64,000 nucleotides of DNA from JAGIBJ01 sp032119595 (GTDB lineage Bacteria > Actinomycetota > Thermoleophilia > Solirubrobacterales > Solirubrobacteraceae). Location: assembly GCA_032119595.1 (NCBI GenBank), contig JAUMBQ010000008.1:124001-188000 (forward strand). The letters run 5' to 3'. The position numbers and the translations under genes were made by a program. The notes beneath the pieces were generated by a model. The model searched no databases, was not told the DNA's origin, and was given only the letters and a program-made list of their open reading frames with translations. Each line of letters starts with the position of its first letter. Position 1 is the first letter of the stretch. Positions 44,684 through 53,499 of the stretch are shown here, one piece after another.

Positions 44684-45553
44684 TCAGTCGAGTTCGATGA
44701 GCATCGACAGGTCGAGCGCAGGCGCGGAGTGCGTGAGCGACCCGAGCGAAAGCAGGTCCACGCCGGTCTCGGCGACCACGCGCAGCGCACCGATCACGAG
44801 GCCGCCACTGGCCTCGGTCACCGCGCGACCCTGACACCGCTCGACCGCTTCACGCAGGGTCGGAAGGTCCATGTTGTCGAGCAACACGCGCGGGGCTCCG
44901 GCGGCAAGCGCCTCGTCGAGCTCGGCGAGGTCTCGAACCTCGCATTCAAGGGGCAGATCCGGCGACGTGGCACGCGCCGCCTCGATGGCTTTCGTGATGC
45001 CACCCGCCACCGCGGCGTGGTTCTCCTTGATCAGGACCATGTCGAACAGGCCGATGCGGTGGTTCGCTCCGCCGCCATCAACGACGGCACGCTTCTGCAG
45101 GTGCCGCAGGCCCGGAGTCGTCTTGCGGGTGTCGAGGATCTTCGCGCCAGTGCCTTCGACCTCGGCCACGCACTTGGCCGTAAGCGTAGCGACGCCACTG
45201 AGCTGCTGGAGGAAGTTCAGCGCGGTGCGCTCTCCGGCCAGCAGCGCCCGGGCATCGCCCCGCGCCTCCAAGACCGGCCCCCCTTCACGCCAGAGGCCCG
45301 TTCCGGCGAGCAACTCGATGCGCACGTCCGGGTCGCAGGCGCGCAACGCCGCCACGGCGCAGTCGAGCCCGGACAGCACGCCTGGGGCCTTCTGGATCAC
45401 GCGCGCCGTTGCCGTGCTGCCTTCGGGCACGGTGGCCAGGGCCGTCACGTCCCCAGCGCCGATGTCCTCCGCCAGCGCGGCGGCAACGGCGCGCTCGCGC
45501 TCCGCCGCCAACAGGCCCTCGAGTTCGGTGTGACGGTCGCTGGATTCGCGCAC
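44684..45553 (-). CDS. nadC: Nicotinate-nucleotide pyrophosphorylase (carboxylating)
   Basis: A quinolinate phosphoribosyltransferase of about 289 residues. It converts quinolinate and PRPP to nicotinate mononucleotide. The pattern is clear: ALAEDIGAGDVTALATVPEG, GERTALNFLQQLSGVATLT, KILDTRKTTPGLR, GGGANHRIGLFDMVLIKENH, and VLLDNMDLPTLREAV. The start is uncertain: GTG 45553 gives a normal N-terminus, while ATG 45613 would add 20 residues. It lies upstream of nadA with a gap of about 170 bp containing short GCTCAGGCG repeats, so the two are probably one transcript. Confidence 0.93.
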   Translation of the reverse strand: MRESSDRHTELEGLLAAERERAVAAALAEDIGAGDVTALATVPEGSTATARVIQKAPGVLSGLDCAVAALRACDPDVRIELLAGTGLWREGGPVLEARGDARALLAGERTALNFLQQLSGVATLTAKCVAEVEGTGAKILDTRKTTPGLRHLQKRAVVDGGGANHRIGLFDMVLIKENHAAVAGGITKAIEAARATSPDLPLECEVRDLAELDEALAAGAPRVLLDNMDLPTLREAVERCQGRAVTEASGGLVIGALRVVAETGVDLLSLGSLTHSAPALDLSMLIELD

Positions 45554-45871
45554 AGCGCGAGCGTATGGGATGAGCCGTGGCGCGCGTCGGTTGAAGCCGC
45601 GAGCAAGCCGCATGGCCCGCCGCCATCAGCCGAAAGCGCACGCTCCGCCGCCGCTCCGTCACCGGTCAGTCGCGGTCTCTTCGGCGCCTCCATCGACCCT
45701 CCCCTGCCCCGCTCCTCCTCGGACGTCCGGCCAGACCTGGTCAGCTGGGCGCCATCTCCCTCGTCCGAGGCCCCAAACTCCAAGTCATCCCGGAGACGAA
45801 GGAACGCCCAATGCGTTGGCGAACCCTTCAGATCACGGGTGATATGCCGATCTCATCTACGGCGCTCCCCT

Positions 45872-48160
45872 GTGTCTGTCGTTTCCCCCATCCGTCTTTC
45901 CCTCTCCGCCATCCTGGCCATGCTGGTCGGCGCGCTGGCGGGCCCAGCCACGGCGCTGGCGGTCGTTGGCGGGAACTACACGTCGTACGTGACGAAAGCC
46001 GCCGATGGCGATTACCCATGGGCGGTTTCGGTCACGATCCGTGGCGCTGGCCTGTCCGACGCGATTTGCGGCGGCACGCTCATCGCCCGCAACCGGGTCC
46101 TGACGGCCGCCCATTGCATCGATCCGGGCGGCGAGGGCCAAGCCACCGCCGACGCGATCGACGTGCTCGTCGGGCAGACCTCACGCGCCGCGATCGGGTG
46201 CACCACGAACTGCGGAACCAGTGACTTTGCGCGGCGGCTCGGCGTCCGGATGCGGGTGAGCGACATCAGCCTGCACACGAACACCGACATCCTGCAGGAG
46301 GGCGGAAGCACCGACCACTTCTACTACGACGTTGCCGTCTTGACGCTCTCCGGCGGCCAGGACTTTTCGCTCCCCGCCGGCCAGACCCCGCCTCCGACCG
46401 ACAACCTGCAGCTTGGCGTCCCCGAGCGGTATCTCCCCGCGATCGTCGCGCCGGTCGCCGCAAGCGGCGAGAACGAGACCGACCTGACCGGCACCACCGG
46501 ATACAGCTTCCCGGCGACCTCCCCCACGCCCGACGGCTGGGGCCCGGAGACCGACACCGCGGACGGCGTCGACACCTTCGTGTTCGGCTGGGGAGCCACG
46601 CAGGCCGGAGGCTCCGTGGTGAACGTCATGCGGCGCGGCGGCGGCGACAAGATGGAGCGCCTGACCGACGAGACTTGCGCCGAGCGCTACCCCGGCGACT
46701 TCCGAGCGGGCGACATGCTCTGTGTCGGCCGGCAGAACTACCGGGTGCCGACGCCGGTCGACCCGTCGATCGACTTCAGCCCCGACGCCTGCCAGGGCGA
46801 CTCCGGCGGGCCGCTCCTCAAGCGCGCACCTATCCAGGACTTCGCGATCCTTTCCAACGCAGAGGCCTACGCATGGTCGGTGGCGACCCGCGATGCGATG
46901 TCGGCACCGGAACTCGCCGCGGCGAAGGCGCAGGATCGGGCGTCGATTCCCTCGACCTGGATCACCGCGTGGCGCACCTCGATTCGCAACGCCGTGACCC
47001 CGGCGGAAGAGGCAACCTGGGAGCAGGAGATTCGTGACCAGATCGCGCTTGAGTCTCCCCAACCGCCGGACCTGGAAGCCGAGGTGGCGGCCCGCCTTGC
47101 GACGCGCATCAACGACGAGGTGGAGCGTCGCCTCGACGACTTCATCACGTCATTTGTCGACGCCGACCTGGTCGGTTCAGCCGACGAGGGCATCGAACAG
47201 CGCGGGTTCCTCTACCGCGAGCGGCTCAAGACCGAGAACTCCTTGCAGAACGACAGCTACGACCTCGAGGGGCGCCACTGGCGTCTGCTGGGCGTCGTCT
47301 CGTGGGGCACGGGCTGCGGCGAGCCGGACCACCCCGGCGTCTACGCACGCGTCGGGGCGCCTGCGATCCGCCAGTACGTCACGAACCCGAGCCCTGCCCC
47401 GATGCCGCACCTCGCGCCCGGGCAGCTCGGCCCGACCGCCGTCGGCAGTTACAGCCCGGGCGGGACGATCACCTGCGAGCCGGGCGGCGTGGTGGGCGCG
47501 GACTCCTACACCTACGCGATGTGGCGAGACGTGAACGGCGACGGCAGCCGGAGCGCCATCGATCGCACCCTCAGCCTGAAGGGTTCCGTGTACACCGTCT
47601 CCACTGAGGAGGTCTCGCGATTGACCTCCAAGGACATCGAAACCGGCGTCAAGATCGGCTGCATCGTCCGGGCACGAGGCGCCGGCGGCTACGCGACGCT
47701 CTCCGGGCCGGTCCGGCCGATCGCCGTCGACCTGAAGCTGCCGAACTACGACCTCACCCCGCCGACGCCCACGCCGGTGCCACCCGCTACACCGGTCGAC
47801 CGCACCGCGCCGCTGCTCTCCAAGCGCGCTGCGGTCTGCTCCTCGAAGAGCTGCCGCGTGGCCATCCTCGCCATCGACTCCGGCGAGGCCGCCTCCGGCG
47901 TGCAGCGCACGACGGCGGTCCTCACCATCGCGCGGAAGTCCACGTGCCGCGCCAAGAGCGGCAAGTACAAGGGCAAGCTGCGCCCCTGCATCAAGACGAT
48001 CAAGCAGACCTTGAAGGCGACGCGCCGCGGCAACGAGTGGGTCGTTCAGGTGAAGAAGCTGCGCAAGACCGACCGCGCGAAGCTGCGGTTCACCGCCGCG
48101 GACGCCGCGGGGAACCGCGCCGCGCTCGTGGTAACGCTGAAGCTGCGCACCTCGCGCTGA
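45872..48160 (+). CDS. Secreted trypsin-like serine protease with a large insertion
   Basis: A 762-residue exported S1 protease. After a signal peptide (PIRLSLSAILAMLVGALAG) the mature protein begins VVGGNYTSYV. The triad is His81 (LTAAHCID), Asp153 (YYDVAVLTL) and Ser311 (CQGDSGGPLL). Between Ser311 and the next core strand (VVSWGTGCGEPDHPGVYARV at about 474) there are about 150 residues, where trypsin has under 25; the insert is helical and charged. The C-terminus has a Pro linker and a basic beta domain (KLRPCIKTIKQTLKATRRGN) similar to that of the RCC1-repeat protein. The start is GTG 45872; GTG 45839 is the alternative. Confidence 0.85.
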   Translation: MSVVSPIRLSLSAILAMLVGALAGPATALAVVGGNYTSYVTKAADGDYPWAVSVTIRGAGLSDAICGGTLIARNRVLTAAHCIDPGGEGQATADAIDVLVGQTSRAAIGCTTNCGTSDFARRLGVRMRVSDISLHTNTDILQEGGSTDHFYYDVAVLTLSGGQDFSLPAGQTPPPTDNLQLGVPERYLPAIVAPVAASGENETDLTGTTGYSFPATSPTPDGWGPETDTADGVDTFVFGWGATQAGGSVVNVMRRGGGDKMERLTDETCAERYPGDFRAGDMLCVGRQNYRVPTPVDPSIDFSPDACQGDSGGPLLKRAPIQDFAILSNAEAYAWSVATRDAMSAPELAAAKAQDRASIPSTWITAWRTSIRNAVTPAEEATWEQEIRDQIALESPQPPDLEAEVAARLATRINDEVERRLDDFITSFVDADLVGSADEGIEQRGFLYRERLKTENSLQNDSYDLEGRHWRLLGVVSWGTGCGEPDHPGVYARVGAPAIRQYVTNPSPAPMPHLAPGQLGPTAVGSYSPGGTITCEPGGVVGADSYTYAMWRDVNGDGSRSAIDRTLSLKGSVYTVSTEEVSRLTSKDIETGVKIGCIVRARGAGGYATLSGPVRPIAVDLKLPNYDLTPPTPTPVPPATPVDRTAPLLSKRAAVCSSKSCRVAILAIDSGEAASGVQRTTAVLTIARKSTCRAKSGKYKGKLRPCIKTIKQTLKATRRGNEWVVQVKKLRKTDRAKLRFTAADAAGNRAALVVTLKLRTSR

Positions 48161-48179
48161 TCCCGCAGACCTGCCCGAC

Positions 48180-48199
48180 GCCCGGGCGGCCGCCTGGGC
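48180..48199. terminator. Near-perfect 20-bp palindrome between convergent genes
   Basis: GCCCGGGCGG and CCGCCTGGGC form 10-bp arms with one mismatch and no loop. It lies 20 bp past the trypsin gene stop and 22 bp past the prfB stop. A bidirectional terminator is plausible, although there is no T-tract. Confidence 0.4.
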
Positions 48200-48220
48200 T
48201 GCGGCCCGGCGACGCCGCGG

Positions 48221-49348
48221 TTACGACTCTTCGCGAAGCGGAGCCGCGCCGGTGACTTGGCGCTCCAGCTCCGCGCGGACGAACGCATCAAGGTCGCCGT
48301 CGAGGATGCGCTGCGCGTCGCCCGCCTCCACGCCGGTCCGGTGGTCCTTGACCATCGTGTACGGGTGCAGCACGTAGGAGCGGATCTGGGAGCCGAAGTT
48401 GACGTCCTGGACGCCGCCCTTCTCCTTGTCGAGCGTCGCTTTGCGCTCGCGCTCTTCCTTCTCGATCAGCTTCGCGCGCAGCATGCCCATCGCGGTGAGG
48501 CGATTCTGGGTCTGGGAGCGTTCGTTCTGGCACTGCACGACGATGCCGGACGGGCGGTGCGTGATGCGCACCGCAGAGTCGGTCTTGTTGACGTGCTGGC
48601 CGCCCGCACCGGAGGCGCGGTAGGTGTCGACCTGCAGGTCGTCGGTGTCGATCTCGACATCGCCGATGTCATCAAGGATCGGGGCCACCTCGACGCCCGC
48701 GAAGGCGGTCTGGCGACGCCCCTGCGAGTCGTACTTGGAGATACGCACCAGGCGATGCACGCCCTTCTCGGCGGAGTAGAGCCCGTAGGCGTTCTCGCCC
48801 TCGGCCCGGAAGGTGGCCGAGCGGATGCCGGCCTCCTCCCCTTCGCTCACTTCGAGCAGTTCGACCTTGAAGCCGCGGCTTTCGCCCCAGCGCATCATCA
48901 TCCGCAGCACCATCTCCGCCCAGTCCTGGGCGTCGGTGCCGCCGGTGCCGGCGTTGATCGTGACCAGCGCGTCGCCGGCGTCGTATTCGCCGGAGAAAAG
49001 CCGTTCCTCTTCGAGGTCACCAAGGCGCGACTCGAGGCTGGCGAGCTGTTCGGTGAGTTCGTCCGCGAGGTCGTCGTCTTCCTCCACGAGCTCCAGCAGG
49101 CTGTCGAGATCGCCGATGTCGCTGAGGACTGACCGGTACGTCTCCAGGCGCTTGTTGACCGCCGAGTGCCGGGAGGAGACCTTCGTGGCCTCCTCCTGGT
49201 CGTCCCAGAAACCGGACTCGCCCATCTTGCCCTCGAGCTCGGCCACCTCGGCCGCGAGTGCTTCAGGATCGAGGTAGGCGCCGAGGGCGTCGAACTGCTT
49301 GCGGACCGCGCTGATGCGCTGGTCCGTGTCGAACGGAACGGGTGACAC
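48221..49348 (-). CDS. prfB: Peptide chain release factor 2, with an altered codon-recognition tripeptide
   Basis: A 375-residue class I release factor. The GGQ motif is at residues 249-251 (GAGGQHVNKTDS). At 204-206, the position of the SPF tripeptide that reads UGA and UAA in RF2, the sequence is SKY (VRISKYDSQGRRQT). The alignment with E. coli RF2 numbering (205-207 and 250-252) is exact, so this is a real substitution and not a shift. There is no programmed frameshift near codon 26. The GTG start at 49348 shares one base with the TAG stop of secA (TAGTG). Function as RF2 is inferred from overall similarity. Confidence 0.93.
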   Translation of the reverse strand: MSPVPFDTDQRISAVRKQFDALGAYLDPEALAAEVAELEGKMGESGFWDDQEEATKVSSRHSAVNKRLETYRSVLSDIGDLDSLLELVEEDDDLADELTEQLASLESRLGDLEEERLFSGEYDAGDALVTINAGTGGTDAQDWAEMVLRMMMRWGESRGFKVELLEVSEGEEAGIRSATFRAEGENAYGLYSAEKGVHRLVRISKYDSQGRRQTAFAGVEVAPILDDIGDVEIDTDDLQVDTYRASGAGGQHVNKTDSAVRITHRPSGIVVQCQNERSQTQNRLTAMGMLRAKLIEKEERERKATLDKEKGGVQDVNFGSQIRSYVLHPYTMVKDHRTGVEAGDAQRILDGDLDAFVRAELERQVTGAAPLREES

Positions 49349-52134
49349 TAGATGGGGCGCTTGGCCTGTTTCTTCTGCTCCTTGGCGAGCTGGCGACGCT
49401 GCTCACGGTTGAGCGACGCGCTCTCCTCCGGCGGACCCGGCGCCGAAGCGGCAGCCGCCGCGGCGATCGGATCGATGCCGGCCGCTGCTGCAGCGAGGGC
49501 GCTCAGGCCTTCGCTGCCGCCCGACTCGTAGGTCACCTGGGCCGGCCGAGACGGTGCCGAGATGATGCTCGGCGGCGCCTGCGGCAGCTGCTCCTCGACT
49601 TCGATCTGCACGTTGAACACGAGCTGAGCGAACTGGGTCCAGATGGACGTGACCAACTCCTGGAACAAGGCAAACGCCTCGTTCTTGTAAGCGATGATCG
49701 GCTCGATCTGCGCAAAGCCGCGGAGGTGGATGCCCTCGCGGAGGTAGTCCATGTCGTGGAGGTGCTCGCGCCACGCATCGTCGATGATTTGCAGGAGCAG
49801 GAACCGCTCGAACTCGCGCATGAGCTCGCTGCCAAGTTCCTCTTCGCGCTCCTCGTACATCTCGAGGATGTCCTCGGTCAGGCGGGCGGCGAGTTCCTCG
49901 CGACCTGGGCTGCCGTCGAAGTCCTCGGGCTCCAGCGCGACGGGGTAGAACTCGAGCAGGCGAGTCCACAGGCCGTCGATGTCCCACTCGTCGAAGAAGT
50001 CACCGGGGGTGTACTCCTCCACGATCTTGGTGATCACGCCGCCGAGTTCGTCGCGAGCGCGATCGGACACGTTCTCGCCCGCGAGGATCGAGTTGCGCAG
50101 CTTGTAGACCACGCGGCGCTGCTCGTTCATCACGTCGTCGTATTCCAGGACGCGCTTGCGGATGAGGAAGTTCTGCTCCTCGACCTTCCGCTGGGCCTTC
50201 TCGATCTGCTTGCTCAGCATGCCGGCCTGGATCGGCACTTCGTTGCCGCCCTCGTCGACCTCGCCGAAGCGATCGAGGATGTTGTAGATCCGGTCGCCGG
50301 CGAACAGGCGCACGAGCTCGTCCTCACCGGACAGGAAGAACTGGGACGAACCCGGGTCGCCCTGGCGGCCGGCGCGGCCACGGAGCTGGTTGTCGATGCG
50401 GCGCGACTCGTGACGTTCGGTGCCGATGATCGCGAGACCACCGTTCTGCATGACCGTCTCGCGGTCCTTCTCGACCTTTTTCTCGTAGGTCGGGAGAAGT
50501 TCCTTGAACGCCGCGGCGTAGTCATCGGTGCCCGGCTGCAGACCACGCTTCTCGACGAGTTCGAGCTGCGTCTGGTGCTCGGCGCTGCCGCCGAGCTTGA
50601 TGTCGACGCCTCGACCGGCCATGTTCGTCGCGATCGTGACGGCGCCGATCTGCCCGGCCTCGGCGACGGTCTCGCCTTCGCGCTCGGCGAACTCGGGCTT
50701 GGCGTTCAGGACGGTGTGCTTGACGCCGCGCTTAGCCAGCTTGTTCCCGAGCAGCTCCGACACTTCGACGGAGATCGTGCCGACGAGGACGGGTTGCCCG
50801 TTCTCGTGCGCACGGATGACCTCTTCGACGACGGCGTTCCACTTGCCGTCTTGCGTCTTGAAGATCTGATCGTTGCCGTCGTCGCGGATCATCGGCCGGT
50901 TCGTCGGGATCTCCACGACGGGCAGCTTGTAGATCTTCATGAACTCGGTGGCCTCGGTCATGGCCGTACCGGTCATGCCCGCGAGCTTGTCGTAGAGGCG
51001 GAAGTAGTTCTGGTACGTGATCGTGGCGAGCGTCTGGTTCTCTTCCTGGATCCGGACGCCTTCCTTCGCCTCGACGGCCTGGTGGAGCCCTTCCGACCAA
51101 CGACGGCCGTTGAGGATCCGGCCGGTGAACTCGTCGATGATCGCGACCTCGCCGTCGACGACCGCATAGTCCACATCGCGCTTGTAGAGCGACTCGGCCT
51201 TGAGGGCCTGGTGGAGATGGTTGACGAGGTGGCCGTTCGCCGCGCTGTAGAGGTTCTCGATCTTGAGGAACTTCTCCGCCTTGGCGACGCCCTTCTCAGA
51301 GACCGAGATCGTCTTGTGCTTCTCCTCGAACTCGAAGTCGAATTCAGCGACGAACTCCTTTTTCTGGCGCGGGTCCATCCCTTCCGGGACCTTCCCGGCC
51401 TTCATCGTGCGCGCGAGTTTGGCGAACGTGACGTAGAGCTCGGCGGCCTGCTCCGGCGCCCCGGAGATGATGAGCGGCGTGCGAGCCTCGTCGATGAGGA
51501 TGTTGTCGACCTCGTCGACCATCGCGAAGAAGTGCTCGCGCTGGACCTTCTCCGGCATGGAGGCGGCCATGTTGTCGCGCAAGTAGTCGAACCCGAATTC
51601 GGAGTTCGTGCCGTACGTGATGTCGGAGTTGTAGGCCGCGTGCTTGGTGGACGGGTCCTGCTGGTTCTGCAGGATGCCGACGGTCAGCCCGAGGAACGAG
51701 TAGAGCGGCATCATCCACTCGGCATCGCGCTTGGCGAGGTAGTCGTTGACCGTGACGACGTGGACGCCGCGACCGGCGATCGCGTTCAGGACGACCGGCA
51801 GCGTGCCCGTGAGCGTCTTGCCCTCGCCGGTACGCATCTCGGCGATCGAGCCGGCGTGGAGGGCCATTCCGCCGATCAGCTGCACATCGAAGTGGCGCAT
51901 GCCGAGCACGCGGCGACCGGCCTCGCGCGTGATCGCAAACACCTCGACGAGGAGGTCGTCGAGATCGGCCCCTTCCTGGGCCTGCTCGCGTAGCGCGTCG
52001 AAGCGCGTACGAAGCTCTTCGTCGGTCTCGAGTTCGAGCTCATCAGAGAAGGCGCCGATCAATTCGACCTGCTTCTCGAATCGCTTGAACTGCTTGGTCT
52101 CGCCGATCCGGAGGGCGCGTTCTAGGATTCCCAT
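49348..52134 (-). CDS. secA: Preprotein translocase ATPase SecA
   Basis: A 928-residue motor that drives proteins through SecYEG. Walker A is in AEMRTGEGKTLTGTLP, Walker B in MVDEVDNILIDEARTPLIISG, and GRAGRQGDPGSSQFFLSGED is the DEAD-motor motif VI. The start ATG 52134 gives the canonical MGILERALRIGETKQFKR; GTG 52146 adds four residues. The C-terminus ends in QRRQLAKEQKKQAKRPI without the CXCX8C(H/C) zinc motif that many SecA proteins use to bind SecB or ribosomes. The gene overlaps prfB by one base. A weak -10 (TAGTGT) is upstream. Confidence 0.95.
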   Translation of the reverse strand: MGILERALRIGETKQFKRFEKQVELIGAFSDELELETDEELRTRFDALREQAQEGADLDDLLVEVFAITREAGRRVLGMRHFDVQLIGGMALHAGSIAEMRTGEGKTLTGTLPVVLNAIAGRGVHVVTVNDYLAKRDAEWMMPLYSFLGLTVGILQNQQDPSTKHAAYNSDITYGTNSEFGFDYLRDNMAASMPEKVQREHFFAMVDEVDNILIDEARTPLIISGAPEQAAELYVTFAKLARTMKAGKVPEGMDPRQKKEFVAEFDFEFEEKHKTISVSEKGVAKAEKFLKIENLYSAANGHLVNHLHQALKAESLYKRDVDYAVVDGEVAIIDEFTGRILNGRRWSEGLHQAVEAKEGVRIQEENQTLATITYQNYFRLYDKLAGMTGTAMTEATEFMKIYKLPVVEIPTNRPMIRDDGNDQIFKTQDGKWNAVVEEVIRAHENGQPVLVGTISVEVSELLGNKLAKRGVKHTVLNAKPEFAEREGETVAEAGQIGAVTIATNMAGRGVDIKLGGSAEHQTQLELVEKRGLQPGTDDYAAAFKELLPTYEKKVEKDRETVMQNGGLAIIGTERHESRRIDNQLRGRAGRQGDPGSSQFFLSGEDELVRLFAGDRIYNILDRFGEVDEGGNEVPIQAGMLSKQIEKAQRKVEEQNFLIRKRVLEYDDVMNEQRRVVYKLRNSILAGENVSDRARDELGGVITKIVEEYTPGDFFDEWDIDGLWTRLLEFYPVALEPEDFDGSPGREELAARLTEDILEMYEEREEELGSELMREFERFLLLQIIDDAWREHLHDMDYLREGIHLRGFAQIEPIIAYKNEAFALFQELVTSIWTQFAQLVFNVQIEVEEQLPQAPPSIISAPSRPAQVTYESGGSEGLSALAAAAAGIDPIAAAAAASAPGPPEESASLNREQRRQLAKEQKKQAKRPI

Positions 52135-52194
52135 GAGAGTCGTCACACTACCAGGGGAGCGCGGTGCTCAGACCCCGGTGGGTGGCGCGGAGCC

Positions 52195-52221
52195 GCCCGC
52201 CGCGCTGAGGCGGCGGCGGGC
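52195..52221 (-). terminator. GC-rich hairpin downstream of hpf
   Basis: GCCCGCCG and CGGCGGGC form 8-bp arms with an 11-nt loop between hpf and secA. No T-tract follows; a weak terminator or a leader structure for secA is possible. Confidence 0.35.
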
Positions 52222-52256
52222 AGTCCGCTGAGGGCCGCTCGGGCCCGTGAGAAGTG

Positions 52257-52616
52257 TCAGAGACCCGGTGCCGGGGCGCTGCGCATGGCGCGGGAGGCGA
52301 CTTTCGCCTCTCGGATGTGGCGACGCTTCTCTTGCGTCGCCTTCACCTGACGGGCGAGTTCCTCGGAACAGAGCACGATGGCGTGCCGCATGCTGTGCGA
52401 GGAGTCGTGTGCGCACACCGTGCGCCCGTGCATTCGCAGCCTCGCCTCAACGACCATGCAGTCCGCGATCTTGGGGTTGCGCTCTTCGCGCACCTCGACC
52501 TCGAGTCTGGCGTCGTCCGGCAGCTGGGCGGCGACGGTCCTGAATCGTCGCTCGACGAGCGCTTTCAGTTCGTCCGTCACCGGAGTGTTGCGTCCCTTGA
52601 CATCGATCCTCACCAA
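52257..52616 (-). CDS. hpf: Ribosome hibernation promoting factor (short form)
   Basis: A 119-residue RaiA/HPF-type protein: VDVKGRNTPVTDELKALVERRF-like start (MVRIDVKGRNTPVTDELKAL), then LEVEVREERNPKIADCMVVEARL. This is the beta-alpha-beta-beta-beta-alpha fold that sits in the decoding channel of idle ribosomes. Many actinobacterial HPF proteins are long (over 200 residues) with a dimerisation domain; this one is short. The GTG start has GGGGG upstream. It lies between comF and secA, a common arrangement. Confidence 0.9.
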   Translation of the reverse strand: MVRIDVKGRNTPVTDELKALVERRFRTVAAQLPDDARLEVEVREERNPKIADCMVVEARLRMHGRTVCAHDSSHSMRHAIVLCSEELARQVKATQEKRRHIREAKVASRAMRSAPAPGL

Positions 52617-52863
52617 AGACCCCCTTGAAGGTTGGTTTAGCCGTGCGCCTGGTAGAGGAGATCATGCTCCGATGTCCGGCGGTATGCGCCACTCCTGGAC
52701 GTTCGTATGAGTATGAGCGTCGCATGCTCCGCACAGTCCCTGGAAAGCCCCGTGTTTTGGGCTGGACGCTCGCCGCCTCACCGGTCGGTCACAACGACGC
52801 GATCGCCGCCACTAGGACGCCGTCACTCGATCTCCCGCCGCCACGGCCAATTCCGGGCCGAGG

Positions 52864-53499
52864 TCAATCGATCTCCGATGGCGCTGCTGCCACCGTGACG
52901 GCGAAGACCGACTGCGCTCCACCGGCCACGAGCAGCGCCGCGACCTGGTCGAGCGTCGCGCCGGTCGTGCGGACATCATCGACAATGACGACGCACCGCC
53001 CGGGCCGGCCGACGACCCGCAACCCAAGTCGATGCGCGTTCGCCCTTCGCTCGTCGGGCGAACGCCTGGCCTGACGGCGGCCGATCGGCGAGCGGTCGAG
53101 CATCCGCCGCACCGCGAGCCCCTCGCGCTCACCGAGTGCGGACGCCAGAGCTCGACCTCCGTCGGGTGCGCGGATCGTGCGGAGTGGGTGCCCGGGGACC
53201 CAAGTGACTTCGGCGGCCTCGGGGACCAGCCCGGTGGGACATCGCTCAAGGAGCAAGGCGACGGCTGCGGCTGGGGCCCCGGCCTTCGCCGCGAGGACGG
53301 CGCGGCGGACCGGGCCGCGGTATGCCGCGGCCGCCCAGCCGGCGCACCCATCCGAGCCGGCGGCCCAGCCGCCGGCGGGCGGTCCCCACCGCATTCGGCA
53401 GTGCTCGCACCAGGCGCCTGCACCTTTGGAGATGGGGATCGCGTCGCCGCACCCGCCGCAGCGCGAGGGAGCCACGAACTGCGTCAGGCGGTGGAGCAT
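52864..53499 (-). CDS. ComF family phosphoribosyltransferase-like protein
   Basis: A 211-residue protein. CGGCGDAIPISKGAGAWCEHC at the start is a zinc-binding Cys cluster typical of ComF, and CVVIVDDVRTTGATLDQVAALL is the phosphoribosyltransferase loop. ComF acts in DNA uptake in competent bacteria; in others its role is unclear. Its ATG (53497-53499) overlaps the ATG of the divergent CtaG-like gene by two bases (CATG). An intergenic stretch of about 250 bp before hpf shows no feature I can name. Confidence 0.9.
   Translation of the reverse strand: MLHRLTQFVAPSRCGGCGDAIPISKGAGAWCEHCRMRWGPPAGGWAAGSDGCAGWAAAAYRGPVRRAVLAAKAGAPAAAVALLLERCPTGLVPEAAEVTWVPGHPLRTIRAPDGGRALASALGEREGLAVRRMLDRSPIGRRQARRSPDERRANAHRLGLRVVGRPGRCVVIVDDVRTTGATLDQVAALLVAGGAQSVFAVTVAAAPSEID

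Noticed and set aside
48221..49348. Programmed frameshift in prfB
   Set aside because: The frame is continuous from GTG, with no in-frame TGA or slippery site near codon 26.
49342..51993. Plus-strand open frame of about 883 codons opposite secA
   Set aside because: It is a shadow frame; secA on the other strand has full motifs.
52617..52863. Possible RNA gene between hpf and comF
   Set aside because: I found no tRNA arms, known riboswitch core or strong hairpin.
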